54,769 bases of DNA from JBMTVT01 sp049451635 (GTDB lineage Bacteria > Bacteroidota > Bacteroidia > Flavobacteriales > Flavobacteriaceae): NCBI GenBank assembly GCA_049451635.1, contig JBMTVT010000004.1, positions 1 through 54,769 on the forward strand, in the 5' to 3' direction. A program made the position numbers and the translations under genes. Numbering within the stretch: position 1 is the stretch's first letter; every line of letters begins with the position of its first letter. Below are positions 44,868 to 54,733 of the stretch, one piece after another. The notes below the pieces were generated by a model, which was not told where the DNA came from, made no database searches, and was given only the letters and a program-made list of their open reading frames with translations.

Positions 44868-46553
44868 TTAAAATGCATCCGTTACACAGCCTTTTGAAGC
44901 TGATGCTACCGATTTTGCATATTTATATAATATTCCTTTATTATGTTTTAACGCTGGTTCTACCCATTGTGCTCTTCTTTCAGCTAATTCTTCATCAGAA
45001 ATCAACACATTGATAGAATTATCTTCTGCACTAATTTTAATTTTATCACCAGTTTTTAAAAGTGCTATATTACCACCAGTTTGTGCTTCGGGAGTAATAT
45101 GACCAACAACAAAACCGTGTGTACCGCCTGAAAAACGCCCATCTGTTATTAATGCCACAGATTTACCTAAACCTGCACCCATAATTAAAGAGGTTGGTTT
45201 CAACATTTCTGGCATACCCGGACCGCCTTTAGGCCCGACATAGCGAATGACGACGACATCGCCTTTTTCTACCTCACCATTTGAAATCCCTGTATTTGCT
45301 GCTTGCTCACCATCATAAACCACAGCTTTTCCTTCAAATACTAACCCTTCATTTCCTGATATTTTTGCAACAGCTCCTTCTAATGCCAAATTACCATAAA
45401 GAATTTGTAAGTTCCCAGAAGATTTTAATGCTTTATCCTTTGAATAAATTACCTCTTGTTCATTATCAAACTTTAGTGGCTCAACCTCTATTAAATTTTC
45501 GGCTAGTGTTTTACCGGTAACGGTCATACAATCGCCATGTAAATAGCCGTTATCCAATAAATATTTCATAACAGCAGGTGTTCCTCCAATACCATGAACA
45601 TCTTCCATTAAGTATTTTCCGCTAGGTTTTAAATCGGCTATCAATGGGGTTCTGTCACTAACCCTTTGAAAATCCTCTAAAGTAAACTCAATATCTGCCG
45701 CATGTGCAATAGCTAAGAAATGTAATACCGCATTGGTTGAGCCTCCAAGAGCATTTACAATGGCTATGGCATTTTCAATTGATTTTTTTGAAATGATGTC
45801 CAAAGGCTTTAAATCCAGTTCCAATAAATTTTTAATCGCTATGGCTGTTCTTTCGCTTTCGGATAATTTATTAGGATTTTCTGCAGGAATTGATGAATTA
45901 TAAGGCAATGCAAAACCCATACACTCAATAGCTGAAGCCATGGTATTCGCCGTATACATACCACCACAAGCTCCTGCACCAGGTATGGCTCTTTTAATGA
46001 TTTCTCTATACTCATCTTCATCAATTTCGCCAGCCACTTTTTGCCCCAATGCTTCAAAAGCTGAAACAATGTTTAATTTTCTACCTTTATAATTTCCTGA
46101 AGCTGTAGCCCCGCCATACATCATTATGGAAGGACGGTTTAAACGCAACATAGCCATAACCGCTCCTGGCATATTTTTATCACAGCCAACTACCGCTATA
46201 AGAGCATCATAACTTTGAGCATTCATGACTGTTTCAATGGAGTCTGCTATAATATCTCGAGATGCTAAAGAATAATTCATTCCGGAAGTTCCCATGGAAA
46301 TCCCGTCTGATACACCAATAGTATTAAAACCCAGACCAACCAAACCAGCAATATTACATTCAATTTTAACTTCATCCTTTAATCTATTTAGGTGCATGTT
46401 ACAGGGATTACCATCAAATCCTGTACTTGCAATACCTACTTGAGCCTTTTTCATATCTTCATCGGAAAATCCCGCTGCATATAACATGGCTTGTGAAGCT
46501 GGTTGTGATTCGTCTTGTGTTAATCGTTTACTATGTTTATTAAGTTCATTCAT
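44868..46553 (-). CDS. ilvD: Dihydroxy-acid dehydratase
   Basis: This 561-residue iron-sulfur enzyme performs the last common step before valine and isoleucine. Cluster cysteines are in GFDGNPCNMHLN, VVGCDKNMPGAVM and GAGACGGMYTANTM. It is the first gene of the operon, preceded by nearly 600 bases without a gene up to metK. Confidence 0.95.
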   Translation of the reverse strand: MNELNKHSKRLTQDESQPASQAMLYAAGFSDEDMKKAQVGIASTGFDGNPCNMHLNRLKDEVKIECNIAGLVGLGFNTIGVSDGISMGTSGMNYSLASRDIIADSIETVMNAQSYDALIAVVGCDKNMPGAVMAMLRLNRPSIMMYGGATASGNYKGRKLNIVSAFEALGQKVAGEIDEDEYREIIKRAIPGAGACGGMYTANTMASAIECMGFALPYNSSIPAENPNKLSESERTAIAIKNLLELDLKPLDIISKKSIENAIAIVNALGGSTNAVLHFLAIAHAADIEFTLEDFQRVSDRTPLIADLKPSGKYLMEDVHGIGGTPAVMKYLLDNGYLHGDCMTVTGKTLAENLIEVEPLKFDNEQEVIYSKDKALKSSGNLQILYGNLALEGAVAKISGNEGLVFEGKAVVYDGEQAANTGISNGEVEKGDVVVIRYVGPKGGPGMPEMLKPTSLIMGAGLGKSVALITDGRFSGGTHGFVVGHITPEAQTGGNIALLKTGDKIKISAEDNSINVLISDEELAERRAQWVEPALKHNKGILYKYAKSVASASKGCVTDAF

Positions 46554-47002
46554 TTTTTAATAAAAAATAATTCAATGTTTAATTCTGTTTTGGTTAATTA
46601 TTCTAAAAACTTTAAGGTTTTTTACTAATATTCTCTAAAAGACATTAATATAATTTTCGAAATTAATTTTTTAGGTTTTTATATAAGTTCCCTTTCACTA
46701 TTTAAGGTTAAACTCATAGCGTAAAAAAACAATTCAACTAACTGTATAACAAGTATTTATTGTGTTTTTTCTATGATGTTCAAAACAAAAAATAATTCGT
46801 AAAACCCTTCCGTTTTTGGTAAACTTTTAAAACATCTAAGTTTTTAATTTGCAATACCCTATCAAAGTTAAATAATCACCGTACCAACTATAAAAACGAC
46901 GTTTAAAAATTTACATTTCATAAATTCATTAAAAATTCCTTCAAACTACCTATTGTTTTCATAAAAAAAATAAAAATAAACTATCGTTTTCTTTTATTTT
47001 TT
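46554..47002. other. Non-coding region between divergent ilvD and metK
   Basis: No gene is visible. On the minus strand TAACTTTG (46863-46870) matches the -7 box TAnnTTTG, about 310 bases before ilvD, but the nearest TTG lies only 14 bases upstream, short for a -33 element. The implied long leader contains only tiny reading frames (for example 12 codons, MSLTLNSERELI). None has the Ile/Val/Leu run expected of a leader peptide, and I see no strong terminator hairpin. The rest is plain AT-rich DNA. Confidence 0.5.
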
Positions 47003-47010
47003 TACTTTTG
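47003..47010 (+). promoter_or_regulatory. Candidate -7 promoter box for metK
   Basis: TACTTTTG matches TAnnTTTG. Transcription would start near 47017, immediately before the riboswitch-like leader. No good TTTG is present at -33, so only one box supports it. Confidence 0.5.
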
Positions 47011-47023
47011 CCAATACAAATAA

Positions 47024-47098
47024 TGGAGGAAAGATTTGACTGATTGCAACCTCTTTATGATAAATAATCTCATCATAAACCAAAAATGCTAAAGGCAG
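47024..47098 (+). promoter_or_regulatory. SAM-II-like (long-loop) riboswitch in the metK leader
   Basis: P1 is GAGG (47026-47029) with CCTC (47050-47053). It encloses the 20-base loop AAAGATTTGACTGATTGCAA, which resembles the SAM-II loop pattern TGATTTAACCGTATTGCAA. After P1 a perfect 8-base hairpin, TTTATGAT (47054-47061) with ATCATAAA (47072-47079), is inserted. Then comes AAAATGCTAAAGGCAG, resembling the conserved GCTAAAAAGG that forms the pseudoknot; GCA and CTG in the loop can pair with TGC and CAG there. SAM-II aptamers, including variants with long loops, occur in Bacteroidetes and control methionine and SAM genes. The assignment is by comparison from memory. Confidence 0.6.
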
Positions 47099-47148
47099 TG
47101 TAAACTTCCTTCGACGTTATCCGTCAAATCTCCAAAAAAATAAAAAAT

Positions 47149-48402
47149 ATGGCTTATTTATTTACTTCGGAAAGTGTTTCTGAAGGACACCCAGATAAGG
47201 TAGCAGATCAAATTAGTGATGCTTTAATAGATAACTTTTTAGCTTTTGACAAAGAATCAAAAGTAGCTTGTGAAACTTTGGTTACTACTGGTCAAGTTAT
47301 TCTTGCTGGTGAAGTAAAATCGCATACATATTTAGATGTTCAGAAAATTGCAAGGGACACTATTAACAAAATAGGCTACACCAAAGGAGCATATATGTTT
47401 GATGGTAATTCCTGCGGTGTACTATCGGCTATACATGAGCAATCTGAAGACATTAACCAAGGGGTTGATAGAGGTAATAAAGAAGAGCAAGGAGCCGGAG
47501 ACCAAGGGATGATGTTTGGTTATGCAACCAATGAAACCGAAAACTTTATGCCATTGGCGCTAGATTTATCGCATAGAATTTTAAAAGAACTTTCTGATTT
47601 ACGCAGAGAAAATAAAGACATCACCTATTTAAGGCCCGATAGTAAAAGTCAGGTAACTATTGAGTATAGCGATGATAATATTCCGCAACGCATTGATGCT
47701 ATTGTAGTATCTACGCAACATGATGATTTTGCAGATGATGATACTATGTTGGCAAAAATTAGAAAGGACATAAAAGAGATTTTAATCCCTCGTGTTATTG
47801 CCAAACTTCCTAAAAATATTCAAAAGCTATTTAATAGTGACATTAAATACCACATCAACCCAACTGGTAAATTTGTAATAGGTGGCCCACATGGCGACAC
47901 AGGATTAACCGGGCGAAAAATTATTGTAGATACTTACGGTGGTAAAGGTGCCCATGGCGGTGGAGCCTTTTCAGGGAAAGACCCAAGTAAGGTAGATAGA
48001 AGTGCTGCTTATGCAACCCGACATATTGCAAAAAACTTGGTTGCTGCTGGTGTTGCCGATGAAGTTTTAGTACAAGTAAGTTATGCTATTGGTGTAGTTG
48101 AACCTATGGGTATTTTTATTGATACTTACGGTACTTGCCCTTTTAACATGACAGATAGTGAGATTGCCAAAAAAGTAAGTGAGATTTTTGATATGCGCCC
48201 TTTTGCTATTGAAGAACGTTTAAAACTACGTTCACCAATGTATAGTGAAACAGCCGCTTATGGGCATATGGGACGCATACCGGCAACCGTTACCAAAACG
48301 TTTACCCAACCCAATGGTGAGAGCATAACACTTGATGTTGAGTTGTTTACTTGGGAAAAATTGGATTATGTTGATAAGATTAAAGCCGCTTTTGGTTTAT
48401 AA
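47149..48402 (+). CDS. metK: S-adenosylmethionine synthetase
   Basis: This 417-residue enzyme makes SAM from methionine and ATP. It has SEGHPDKVADQISDALID near the N-terminus, GAGDQGMMFGYA at about 122-133, and the P-loop-like GGAFSGKDPSKVDRSAAY near 272-289. It is monocistronic, with a riboswitch-like leader upstream and a terminator downstream. Confidence 0.97.
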   Translation: MAYLFTSESVSEGHPDKVADQISDALIDNFLAFDKESKVACETLVTTGQVILAGEVKSHTYLDVQKIARDTINKIGYTKGAYMFDGNSCGVLSAIHEQSEDINQGVDRGNKEEQGAGDQGMMFGYATNETENFMPLALDLSHRILKELSDLRRENKDITYLRPDSKSQVTIEYSDDNIPQRIDAIVVSTQHDDFADDDTMLAKIRKDIKEILIPRVIAKLPKNIQKLFNSDIKYHINPTGKFVIGGPHGDTGLTGRKIIVDTYGGKGAHGGGAFSGKDPSKVDRSAAYATRHIAKNLVAAGVADEVLVQVSYAIGVVEPMGIFIDTYGTCPFNMTDSEIAKKVSEIFDMRPFAIEERLKLRSPMYSETAAYGHMGRIPATVTKTFTQPNGESITLDVELFTWEKLDYVDKIKAAFGL

Positions 48403-48424
48403 AACCACGCATTTATATATAATT

Positions 48425-48452
48425 AAAGACTGCAAATAAGCGGTCTTTTTTT
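48425..48452 (+). terminator. Terminator after metK
   Basis: AAAGACTGC (48425-48433) pairs with GCGGTCTTT (48440-48448) with one T-G wobble, a 6-base loop and a following T run. Confidence 0.88.
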
Positions 48453-48552
48453 ATTGACCCTATTTAATTTTGTAATAATTTTCAACTATCTTCGTTTAAC
48501 TTCCGATAAAGAACATTAAAACATTCCTTATCATTAAAGTTAAACGAGCTTC

Positions 48553-51060
48553 CTAAAAATAAAACCCAAAACTACCTGTTACCCCGAATTTTCTAGCATT
48601 GGGATATATTATATCATCCTTGTAATTACCTCTGAAGTTAAAGTCTATTCTAAATACCTTAAAAATATTGCCCACTCCTAAGCTATACTCATAATAGGGC
48701 TTGCCACTTGGAGCAACGAGCTTTATATTATTGGGGTTGCCAGAAACAGTATTTAAGTTAATGTTCTCTTGTGAAATGTCGCCCCAGGCCCCTCTTAAAC
48801 TAACAATTTCCCGAAGGTTAAATTTCCGTAAAAAAGGAATTCTAGAAAATAAGCGCCCGTTAAAATTATGCTCAAGATGAAAGGACGCATAGGTATCGGT
48901 TACAAATTCATAAAAGTCCAACTGAGAAAACGTGTTGTAAATTGAAAAGTATGATTGGTTACCAGGAATAACGCTTAATAAACCCAACGGCACCTCACCA
49001 AATGTTTTGCCCGTTTCGATAGTAGTGGTTAACCTACCAAAACCTCCAAGCTGCCAAGGTTGAATGTATGAGAACTGAAGTTTGGTATAATCAAAATCAC
49101 TATTAAAAAAGCTTTTATCACCCAATGATATTTGAGCAAACAGGGTCGCAAAATCATCATTTGCTGTTTTGCGCTCTACACCAAAACCTGTCATTTTTCG
49201 CTTTGGAAAGTATGATACAGAAAATGCAGTTTCAAATTGTTTTATTTCAGAAGCTATTCCTGTTGGGGTGTTATAATCCAAACTAAAGGTAGGTGAAGCT
49301 GATGCTAATGTGCGGTAATTTCCACCTAGTCTAAAAATAACATTACGCCACGGTTCAGCTTCAAGCCCTAAGCTAGTTAAATTTATGGCTGTAAGCTTAT
49401 CGTTAGCACTTGTTCCCACAACCGATGACGAGGCCAAACTACGCCCCAAAACATCAGTACTGGTAGTTAAGCTAGCACCTATTTGTTCTACATCCCTACG
49501 GTTTCCACCAGAAATAATCAATCTACTTTTTTTGTCGAGTAACCATTTGCCCGAAATACCATATTTAAATTTATCATCCCTAAAACCATAGGCCATAAAA
49601 CCCTCTAAACGCCAAAGGTCGTTTCTGCCAAAATAAGTACGTCCACCAGCTCGTAAGCGCAACCCCTCTACCTCATTAAAACCAAAGGTTGAAAAAATGG
49701 GCCCATAATCTAGAGGCAAGGTATTAAACTCAATATAACCCGATGCCAAAATACTCCCCAAATTATAAAGTCTTTTAAACTTTTTTACAGTTTTTAACGT
49801 GTCTAACATTTTGTAAACACCCTGTTCATCTTTATTTAAAGCTTCTAGTCGGTTTTGTTCCCAAAAAGCATTGTCTCTATCATATACATCTTGGTTATAA
49901 TTATAAACCTCGGTTTCGTAGAATTTTTTTTCCTTTTCGATGTCAAATTTATAATTATTGTAAAGCGTGGTGCGTTTCCCATAAATACCTCTTGATTTTT
50001 CTTTTTTGTTAAAAGCAAAATCGCTCATCATATAATCTCTTTTCACCAAGAAAAGTGAATCATTAAGCACTTCAAATTCTTGTTCTATGTAAATTTCTTT
50101 TACCCAGTTAATGTTTGCGCTTTTTGAAGCTTGAAGATTAATTTCTTTTATGGCATACGTAGTATCGGCTATCCAAAAATCACCTTTAAACGTGAGTTCA
50201 TTTTTTCGACGTGGATAATAAATAATGTTGTAACACCATTTGTTATCAATAAAAGCGCTGTCTTTTAAAACATAGTTGTAGGTGTTAATACCTGTTTTTG
50301 AAAGCGGACTTACAAAACTTTTATCAAAGAACTTTAAGTAATTGTCGTATATATTAAAATCGGAATACAAATCATCAACAAAATCGATAATGACTTGATT
50401 ATCACTAAAACCAGAGTTTTTATTCCCTCTTAAATCTTCCTTTTCTTTATTAAGGATATTATCGCCATATACTTTTGAAACGGCTTCGTTAATAAACATG
50501 GGCAAATAGGTTTTACCCGTAACGCTTGAGGTATCAACTTGATCGAATACAAACTCCATTCCATTAAAAAGTTTACTTTTTATAAGTGCACTATCAATCG
50601 TATTGATGTCAAACTCAACTTTTTCGTACTTATCGTATTCGTATTGCTTAAACTGTTTTAAGCCATTACTTCGTTTATTCTCCCAGATTTTCCTAAGGAT
50701 ATCTATGGCAGGGTTGTTCTTTTTTGGTTGTTTTCCAGATACAATAACCACGGCATCCAACTCTGCTCTTTCTTCTTTTAATATGAATTTTAAATTGTAG
50801 GTTACTTTTTTATCTAATGGAATAATTAGGGTTTGGTAACCTATAAAAGATACCGTTAAGGCTTCCCATGTTTCATCAGATTCCAAATAAAACCGCCCAT
50901 TTTCATCGGTAATAGTTCCTTGTGTAGATTCTTTAAATATGATATTGGCAAAAGAAACGGGTTTGTTAAACTCGTCAAAAACATAACCACTAACTTTGGT
51001 TTGTGCTATTGTGGAAAAAATTCCGAGGAAGAAAAGGGCAATAAGTAATCTTAAATTCAT
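48553..51060 (-). CDS. DUF5686/CarboxypepD_reg-like outer membrane protein
   Basis: This 835-residue protein has a signal peptide (MNLRLLIALFFLGIFSTIAQ). A carboxypeptidase-regulatory-like domain follows (KVSGYVFDEFNKPVSFANII to about 100), then a long beta-rich region ending in barrel-like strands (KFGVTGSFGFYF). It matches the DUF5686 family of Bacteroidetes outer-membrane proteins, whose function is not established. ATG 51060 is preferred to 51084 because it places the signal peptide at the N-terminus. It is downstream of pdhB on the same strand with a 63-base gap. Confidence 0.83.
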   Translation of the reverse strand: MNLRLLIALFFLGIFSTIAQTKVSGYVFDEFNKPVSFANIIFKESTQGTITDENGRFYLESDETWEALTVSFIGYQTLIIPLDKKVTYNLKFILKEERAELDAVVIVSGKQPKKNNPAIDILRKIWENKRSNGLKQFKQYEYDKYEKVEFDINTIDSALIKSKLFNGMEFVFDQVDTSSVTGKTYLPMFINEAVSKVYGDNILNKEKEDLRGNKNSGFSDNQVIIDFVDDLYSDFNIYDNYLKFFDKSFVSPLSKTGINTYNYVLKDSAFIDNKWCYNIIYYPRRKNELTFKGDFWIADTTYAIKEINLQASKSANINWVKEIYIEQEFEVLNDSLFLVKRDYMMSDFAFNKKEKSRGIYGKRTTLYNNYKFDIEKEKKFYETEVYNYNQDVYDRDNAFWEQNRLEALNKDEQGVYKMLDTLKTVKKFKRLYNLGSILASGYIEFNTLPLDYGPIFSTFGFNEVEGLRLRAGGRTYFGRNDLWRLEGFMAYGFRDDKFKYGISGKWLLDKKSRLIISGGNRRDVEQIGASLTTSTDVLGRSLASSSVVGTSANDKLTAINLTSLGLEAEPWRNVIFRLGGNYRTLASASPTFSLDYNTPTGIASEIKQFETAFSVSYFPKRKMTGFGVERKTANDDFATLFAQISLGDKSFFNSDFDYTKLQFSYIQPWQLGGFGRLTTTIETGKTFGEVPLGLLSVIPGNQSYFSIYNTFSQLDFYEFVTDTYASFHLEHNFNGRLFSRIPFLRKFNLREIVSLRGAWGDISQENINLNTVSGNPNNIKLVAPSGKPYYEYSLGVGNIFKVFRIDFNFRGNYKDDIIYPNARKFGVTGSFGFYF

Positions 51061-51123
51061 AATACAAAAAAACTTCATCAACAATCGTGCTAATGAAGTT
51101 TGTATAACGTGAAAAGTTGTAAT

Positions 51124-52101
51124 TTATTTATACAATACTTTTTTCACAGCTTTAATAACATCATCACTGTTTGGCAACCATTCTTCCAATAAAACTGGAG
51201 AATATGGAGCTGGAGTATCGGCCGTGTTTATTTTTATGATGGGAGCATCTAAATAATCAAAAGCTTCGTTTTGAACGATATAAGTTATTTCAGTAGCTAC
51301 ATTTCCAAATGGCCAAGCTTCTTCTAAAACTACTAGCCTATTTGTTTTTTTAACAGACTCTATAATAGCTTTTTTATCCATTGGGCGCACGGTGCGCAAA
51401 TCGATTATTTCACAGGAAATACCTTCTTTTTCCAATTCATCAGCTGCTTTGTATGCTTCCTTGATGATTTTCCCAAAGGAAACAATGGTTACGTCGGTTC
51501 CTTCTCGTTTAACATCTGCAACTCCCAAAGGTAAAATGTATTCACCTTCTGGAACCTCACCCTTATCTCCATACATTTGTTCACTTTCCATGAAAATAAC
51601 CGGATCGTCGTCACGAATTGCCGCTTTTAAAAGTCCTTTAGCATCATAAGGATTTGATGGCACCACAACTTTTAAACCGGGTGTGTTAGCAAACCAACTC
51701 TCAAAAGCCTGAGAGTGTGTTGCACCCAACTGGCCAGCAGAGGCAGTAGGCCCACGGAAAACAATAGGACAATTGAACTGCCCACCAGACATTTGTCTAA
51801 TTTTAGCAGCATTGTTTATAATTTGATCAATTCCAACAAGAGAAAAGTTAAAGGTCATATACTCAACAATAGGCCTATTACCTGTCATGGTCGAGCCAAT
51901 AGCGACACCTGCAAAACCAAGCTCAGCGATTGGTGTATCAATAACACGTTTTGGCCCAAATTCGTCTAACATCCCTTTTGATGCTTTATAGGCACCGTTG
52001 TATTCAGCTACTTCCTCACCCATTAAGTAAATGCTTTCATCTCTGCGCATTTCTTCACTCATGGCTTCACAAATAGCTTCTCTAAATTGAATTGTCTTCA
52101 T
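51124..52101 (-). CDS. pdhB: Pyruvate dehydrogenase E1 component, beta subunit
   Basis: This 325-residue subunit is the pyrimidine-binding and transketolase C-terminal half of a heterotetrameric E1. It has EEVAEYNGAYKASKGMLDEFG, DTPIAELGFAGVAIGSTMTG and GPTASAGQLGATHSQAFESW near 120-140. The C-terminal domain begins at about 200 (DVTIVSFGKIIKEAYKAADE). ATG 52101 (MKTIQFREAICEAM) is chosen over the longer frame start. The alpha subunit and E2 are not in the window. A branched-chain E1 beta is a related alternative, but the sequence fits the pyruvate form better. Confidence 0.9.
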   Translation of the reverse strand: MKTIQFREAICEAMSEEMRRDESIYLMGEEVAEYNGAYKASKGMLDEFGPKRVIDTPIAELGFAGVAIGSTMTGNRPIVEYMTFNFSLVGIDQIINNAAKIRQMSGGQFNCPIVFRGPTASAGQLGATHSQAFESWFANTPGLKVVVPSNPYDAKGLLKAAIRDDDPVIFMESEQMYGDKGEVPEGEYILPLGVADVKREGTDVTIVSFGKIIKEAYKAADELEKEGISCEIIDLRTVRPMDKKAIIESVKKTNRLVVLEEAWPFGNVATEITYIVQNEAFDYLDAPIIKINTADTPAPYSPVLLEEWLPNSDDVIKAVKKVLYK

Positions 52102-52258
52102 TAAAGTTCTTTTTAATTCGAGTAGCAAAAATAACAATAAATGACATACCCTTTCAAAAGATTTTTTTAAAATTTATTATGCATGCATAGTATTTTTCAA
52201 AATAAAATAATTAACTTCGTAGCCGTATAAAAAATAAGACATTTAAATACTTATAAAG

Positions 52259-53005
52259 ATGAAAATATTAGTGTGTATAAGTCACGTACCAGACACTACA
52301 TCAAAAATCAATTTTACCGATGGTGACACGAAATTTGATACCAATGGTGTGCAATTTGTTATCAATCCAAATGATGAATTTGGTTTAACTAGAGCCATGT
52401 GGTTCAAGGAAAAACAAGGCGCCAATATAACTGTTGTAAATGTTGGTGGCCCCGAAACTGAGCCTACGCTTCGTAAAGCTTTAGCAATTGGTGCTGATGC
52501 TGCCATACGTGTAAATATGCCAGCAACCGATGGCTTTTCTGTTGCCAAACAACTCGCCAATGTTGTTAAAGAAGGCGGTTATGATTTGGTAATTGCAGGT
52601 CGTGAATCTATCGATTATAACGGTGGTATGGTTCCAGGAATGATAGCAGGTTTAACACAAGTAAACTTTGTGAATAAATGTATTGGACTTGAAGTTGAGG
52701 GCACTACTGCGAAAGCTATAAGAGAAATTGATGGTGGAAAAGAAACAGTTTCAACCTCTTTACCATTAGTAATTGGTGGACAAAAAGGATTGGTTGAAGA
52801 AAGTGATCTACGTATCCCGAACATGAGAGGTATTATGATGGCGCGCCAAAAACCCCTAACGGTTATAGAACCAGTTGAAGCAAATCCAGAAACAACTTCT
52901 GTTTCATTTGAAAAACCAGCACCAAAAGGCGCCGTAACTTTAGTATCGCCTGATAATTTAGATGAATTAGTAAACTTGCTTCACAACGAAGCTAAAGTGA
53001 TTTAA
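52259..53005 (+). CDS. etfB: Electron transfer flavoprotein, beta subunit
   Basis: This 248-residue subunit binds AMP and pairs with EtfA to carry electrons from acyl-CoA dehydrogenases. It has ILVCISHVPDTTSKI at the N-terminus and the signature region AGRESIDYNGGMVPGMIAGL near 119-138. VIGGQKGLVEESDLRIPNMR follows. It is divergent from pdhB, and etfA follows after 10 bases. TAACTTCG at 52212-52219 is one mismatch from the -7 consensus. Confidence 0.95.
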   Translation: MKILVCISHVPDTTSKINFTDGDTKFDTNGVQFVINPNDEFGLTRAMWFKEKQGANITVVNVGGPETEPTLRKALAIGADAAIRVNMPATDGFSVAKQLANVVKEGGYDLVIAGRESIDYNGGMVPGMIAGLTQVNFVNKCIGLEVEGTTAKAIREIDGGKETVSTSLPLVIGGQKGLVEESDLRIPNMRGIMMARQKPLTVIEPVEANPETTSVSFEKPAPKGAVTLVSPDNLDELVNLLHNEAKVI

Positions 53006-53015
53006 AAAAATACAT

Positions 53016-53975
53016 ATGTCAGTTTTAGTATATACCGAATCAGAACAAGGAACCTTAAAAAAAGCAGCTTTAGAAGTGGCATCATATGCCAAAGCAGTTG
53101 CAAACCAATTAGGCACAACCGTTACCGCCATAGTTTTCAATGCAAATGATGTCTCAGCTCTTGGCAACTATGGTGTTGACAAAGTTTTGAGTCTAAAAAA
53201 CAACACCCTCGATGCTTTTGATGCAAACACTTACGCCGATGCTATTAAACAAGCAGCAGAAAATGAAAATGCTAAAGTTGTTGTGCTAAGCTCTAGTGCA
53301 AACAGTAAATATTTAGCCCCTCTTTTGGCTATTGGCTTAAATGCGGGTTATGCTTCAAATATCGTTGAGGCCCCTTCAAGTAGTAATCCTTTTAAAGTAA
53401 AACGTTCTGCTTTTACAAACAAAGCCTTTGAAATTGTTCAAATAAATACCGAAGTTAAAATTGTTGGTGTTTCAAATAATTCATTTGGCTTAGTTGAAAA
53501 CAGTGCAAGTGCCTCTGTTGAAGATTTCTCTCCAACGTTACCAAATTCAAATGTAAAAGTTGAATCGGTAGATAAAGCTACAGATAAGGTAACTATTGCC
53601 GATGCAGATATTGTTGTTTCGGCAGGTCGTGGATTAAAAGGCCCTGAAAATTGGGGTATGATTGAAGAATTAGCAGATGTTTTAGGTGCAGCCACAGCAT
53701 GTTCTAAACCAGTATCAGATTTGGGTTGGAGACCGCACAGCGAACACGTTGGGCAAACTGGGAAACCCGTAGCATCAAACTTATACATTGCGATAGGCAT
53801 CTCTGGTGCTATTCAGCACTTAGCAGGTATCAATGCATCAAAAGTAAAAGTGGTTATCAATACAGATCCTGAGGCACCTTTCTTTAAAGCTGCAGACTAT
53901 GGTATTGTTGGCGATGCCTTTGAAGTAGTACCGGCTCTTATTGAAAAATTAAAAGCATTTAAAGCACAACAATAA
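53016..53975 (+). CDS. etfA: Electron transfer flavoprotein, alpha subunit
   Basis: This 319-residue FAD-binding partner of EtfB has a C-terminal FAD domain with the motifs SAGRGLKGPENWGMIEELAD, SDLGWRPHSEHVGQTGKPV, LYIAIGISGAIQHLAG and NTDPEAPFFKAADYGIVGD. The N-terminal domain is more variable and Ser/Asn-rich. It is co-transcribed with etfB. Confidence 0.96.
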   Translation: MSVLVYTESEQGTLKKAALEVASYAKAVANQLGTTVTAIVFNANDVSALGNYGVDKVLSLKNNTLDAFDANTYADAIKQAAENENAKVVVLSSSANSKYLAPLLAIGLNAGYASNIVEAPSSSNPFKVKRSAFTNKAFEIVQINTEVKIVGVSNNSFGLVENSASASVEDFSPTLPNSNVKVESVDKATDKVTIADADIVVSAGRGLKGPENWGMIEELADVLGAATACSKPVSDLGWRPHSEHVGQTGKPVASNLYIAIGISGAIQHLAGINASKVKVVINTDPEAPFFKAADYGIVGDAFEVVPALIEKLKAFKAQQ

Positions 53976-54094
53976 ATTTATTTTCATAAATTGTATTGTT
54001 CTAAAGAACTGATTAAATTAGCATTTTGTCTTAAATTCATCCTTGGTAGTTGGTAAAGTCCTAATTTAAACAGTTCTTTGCGTTTTTATAAATT

Positions 54095-54718
54095 ATGAGT
54101 CTAGTAAGATTAAATATAAAGGGAATATCCTATAGCCAAACCCAAAATGGCGCTTATGCTTTAATTTTAAATGAAGTAGATGGAGACCGCAAACTCCCTA
54201 TTGTTATTGGCGCATTTGAGGCACAATCTATCGCTATTGCTTTAGAAAAAGAAATTAGCCCACCAAGACCATTAACCCACGATTTATTTAAAAATTTTGC
54301 TGATAGGTTTGATATTGTTGTAAAACAAGTTATCATCCATAAATTGGTTGATGGTGTTTTTTACTCAAGTCTAATTTGCGAGCGTGATAAAATTGAAGAA
54401 ATTATAGATGCCCGAACCAGTGATGCCATTGCTTTGGCACTGCGTTTTCAAGCGCCTATTTTCACTTACAAAAATATTCTTGACAAAGCTGGTATTTATT
54501 TAAAAGTAAATCCTAAAAAAGAAGATGAGAATGATGAAGGACAAGACAGTATTTTAATGGACGAATTGGTTGCAAATGAACTTGAACCCAACCAACCTCG
54601 TGAGCATTTTAAAGGAAAAACACTTGATGAACTTCATACCCTACTAAATGAAGCTGTTGCGAATGAAGATTATGAAAAAGCTGCGCGCATTCGTGATGAA
54701 ATCTCTAAACGAGAATAA
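54095..54718 (+). CDS. DUF151 (bifunctional nuclease) protein with C-terminal UVR motif
   Basis: This 207-residue protein has a DUF151 domain at residues 1-135 (GAYALILNEVDGDRKLPIVI, then GAFEAQSIAIALEK, SDAIALALRFQAPIF). An acidic linker follows, and then a UVR/UvrB-UvrC interaction motif at about 173-207 (TLDELHTLLNEAVANEDYEK and AARIRDEISK). Plant and bacterial DUF151 members have been reported as bifunctional nucleases; the cellular role in Bacteroidetes is unclear. The UVR motif suggests protein-protein contact. It has its own 119-base upstream gap after etfA and is followed by another gene. Confidence 0.88.
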   Translation: MSLVRLNIKGISYSQTQNGAYALILNEVDGDRKLPIVIGAFEAQSIAIALEKEISPPRPLTHDLFKNFADRFDIVVKQVIIHKLVDGVFYSSLICERDKIEEIIDARTSDAIALALRFQAPIFTYKNILDKAGIYLKVNPKKEDENDEGQDSILMDELVANELEPNQPREHFKGKTLDELHTLLNEAVANEDYEKAARIRDEISKRE

Positions 54719-54733
54719 TACCTATTTTAAATT

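Noticed and set aside
46554..46870. Attenuator leader peptide for the ilv operon
   Set aside because: The small frames in the leader have no run of Ile, Val or Leu codons, and there is no strong terminator/antiterminator pair.
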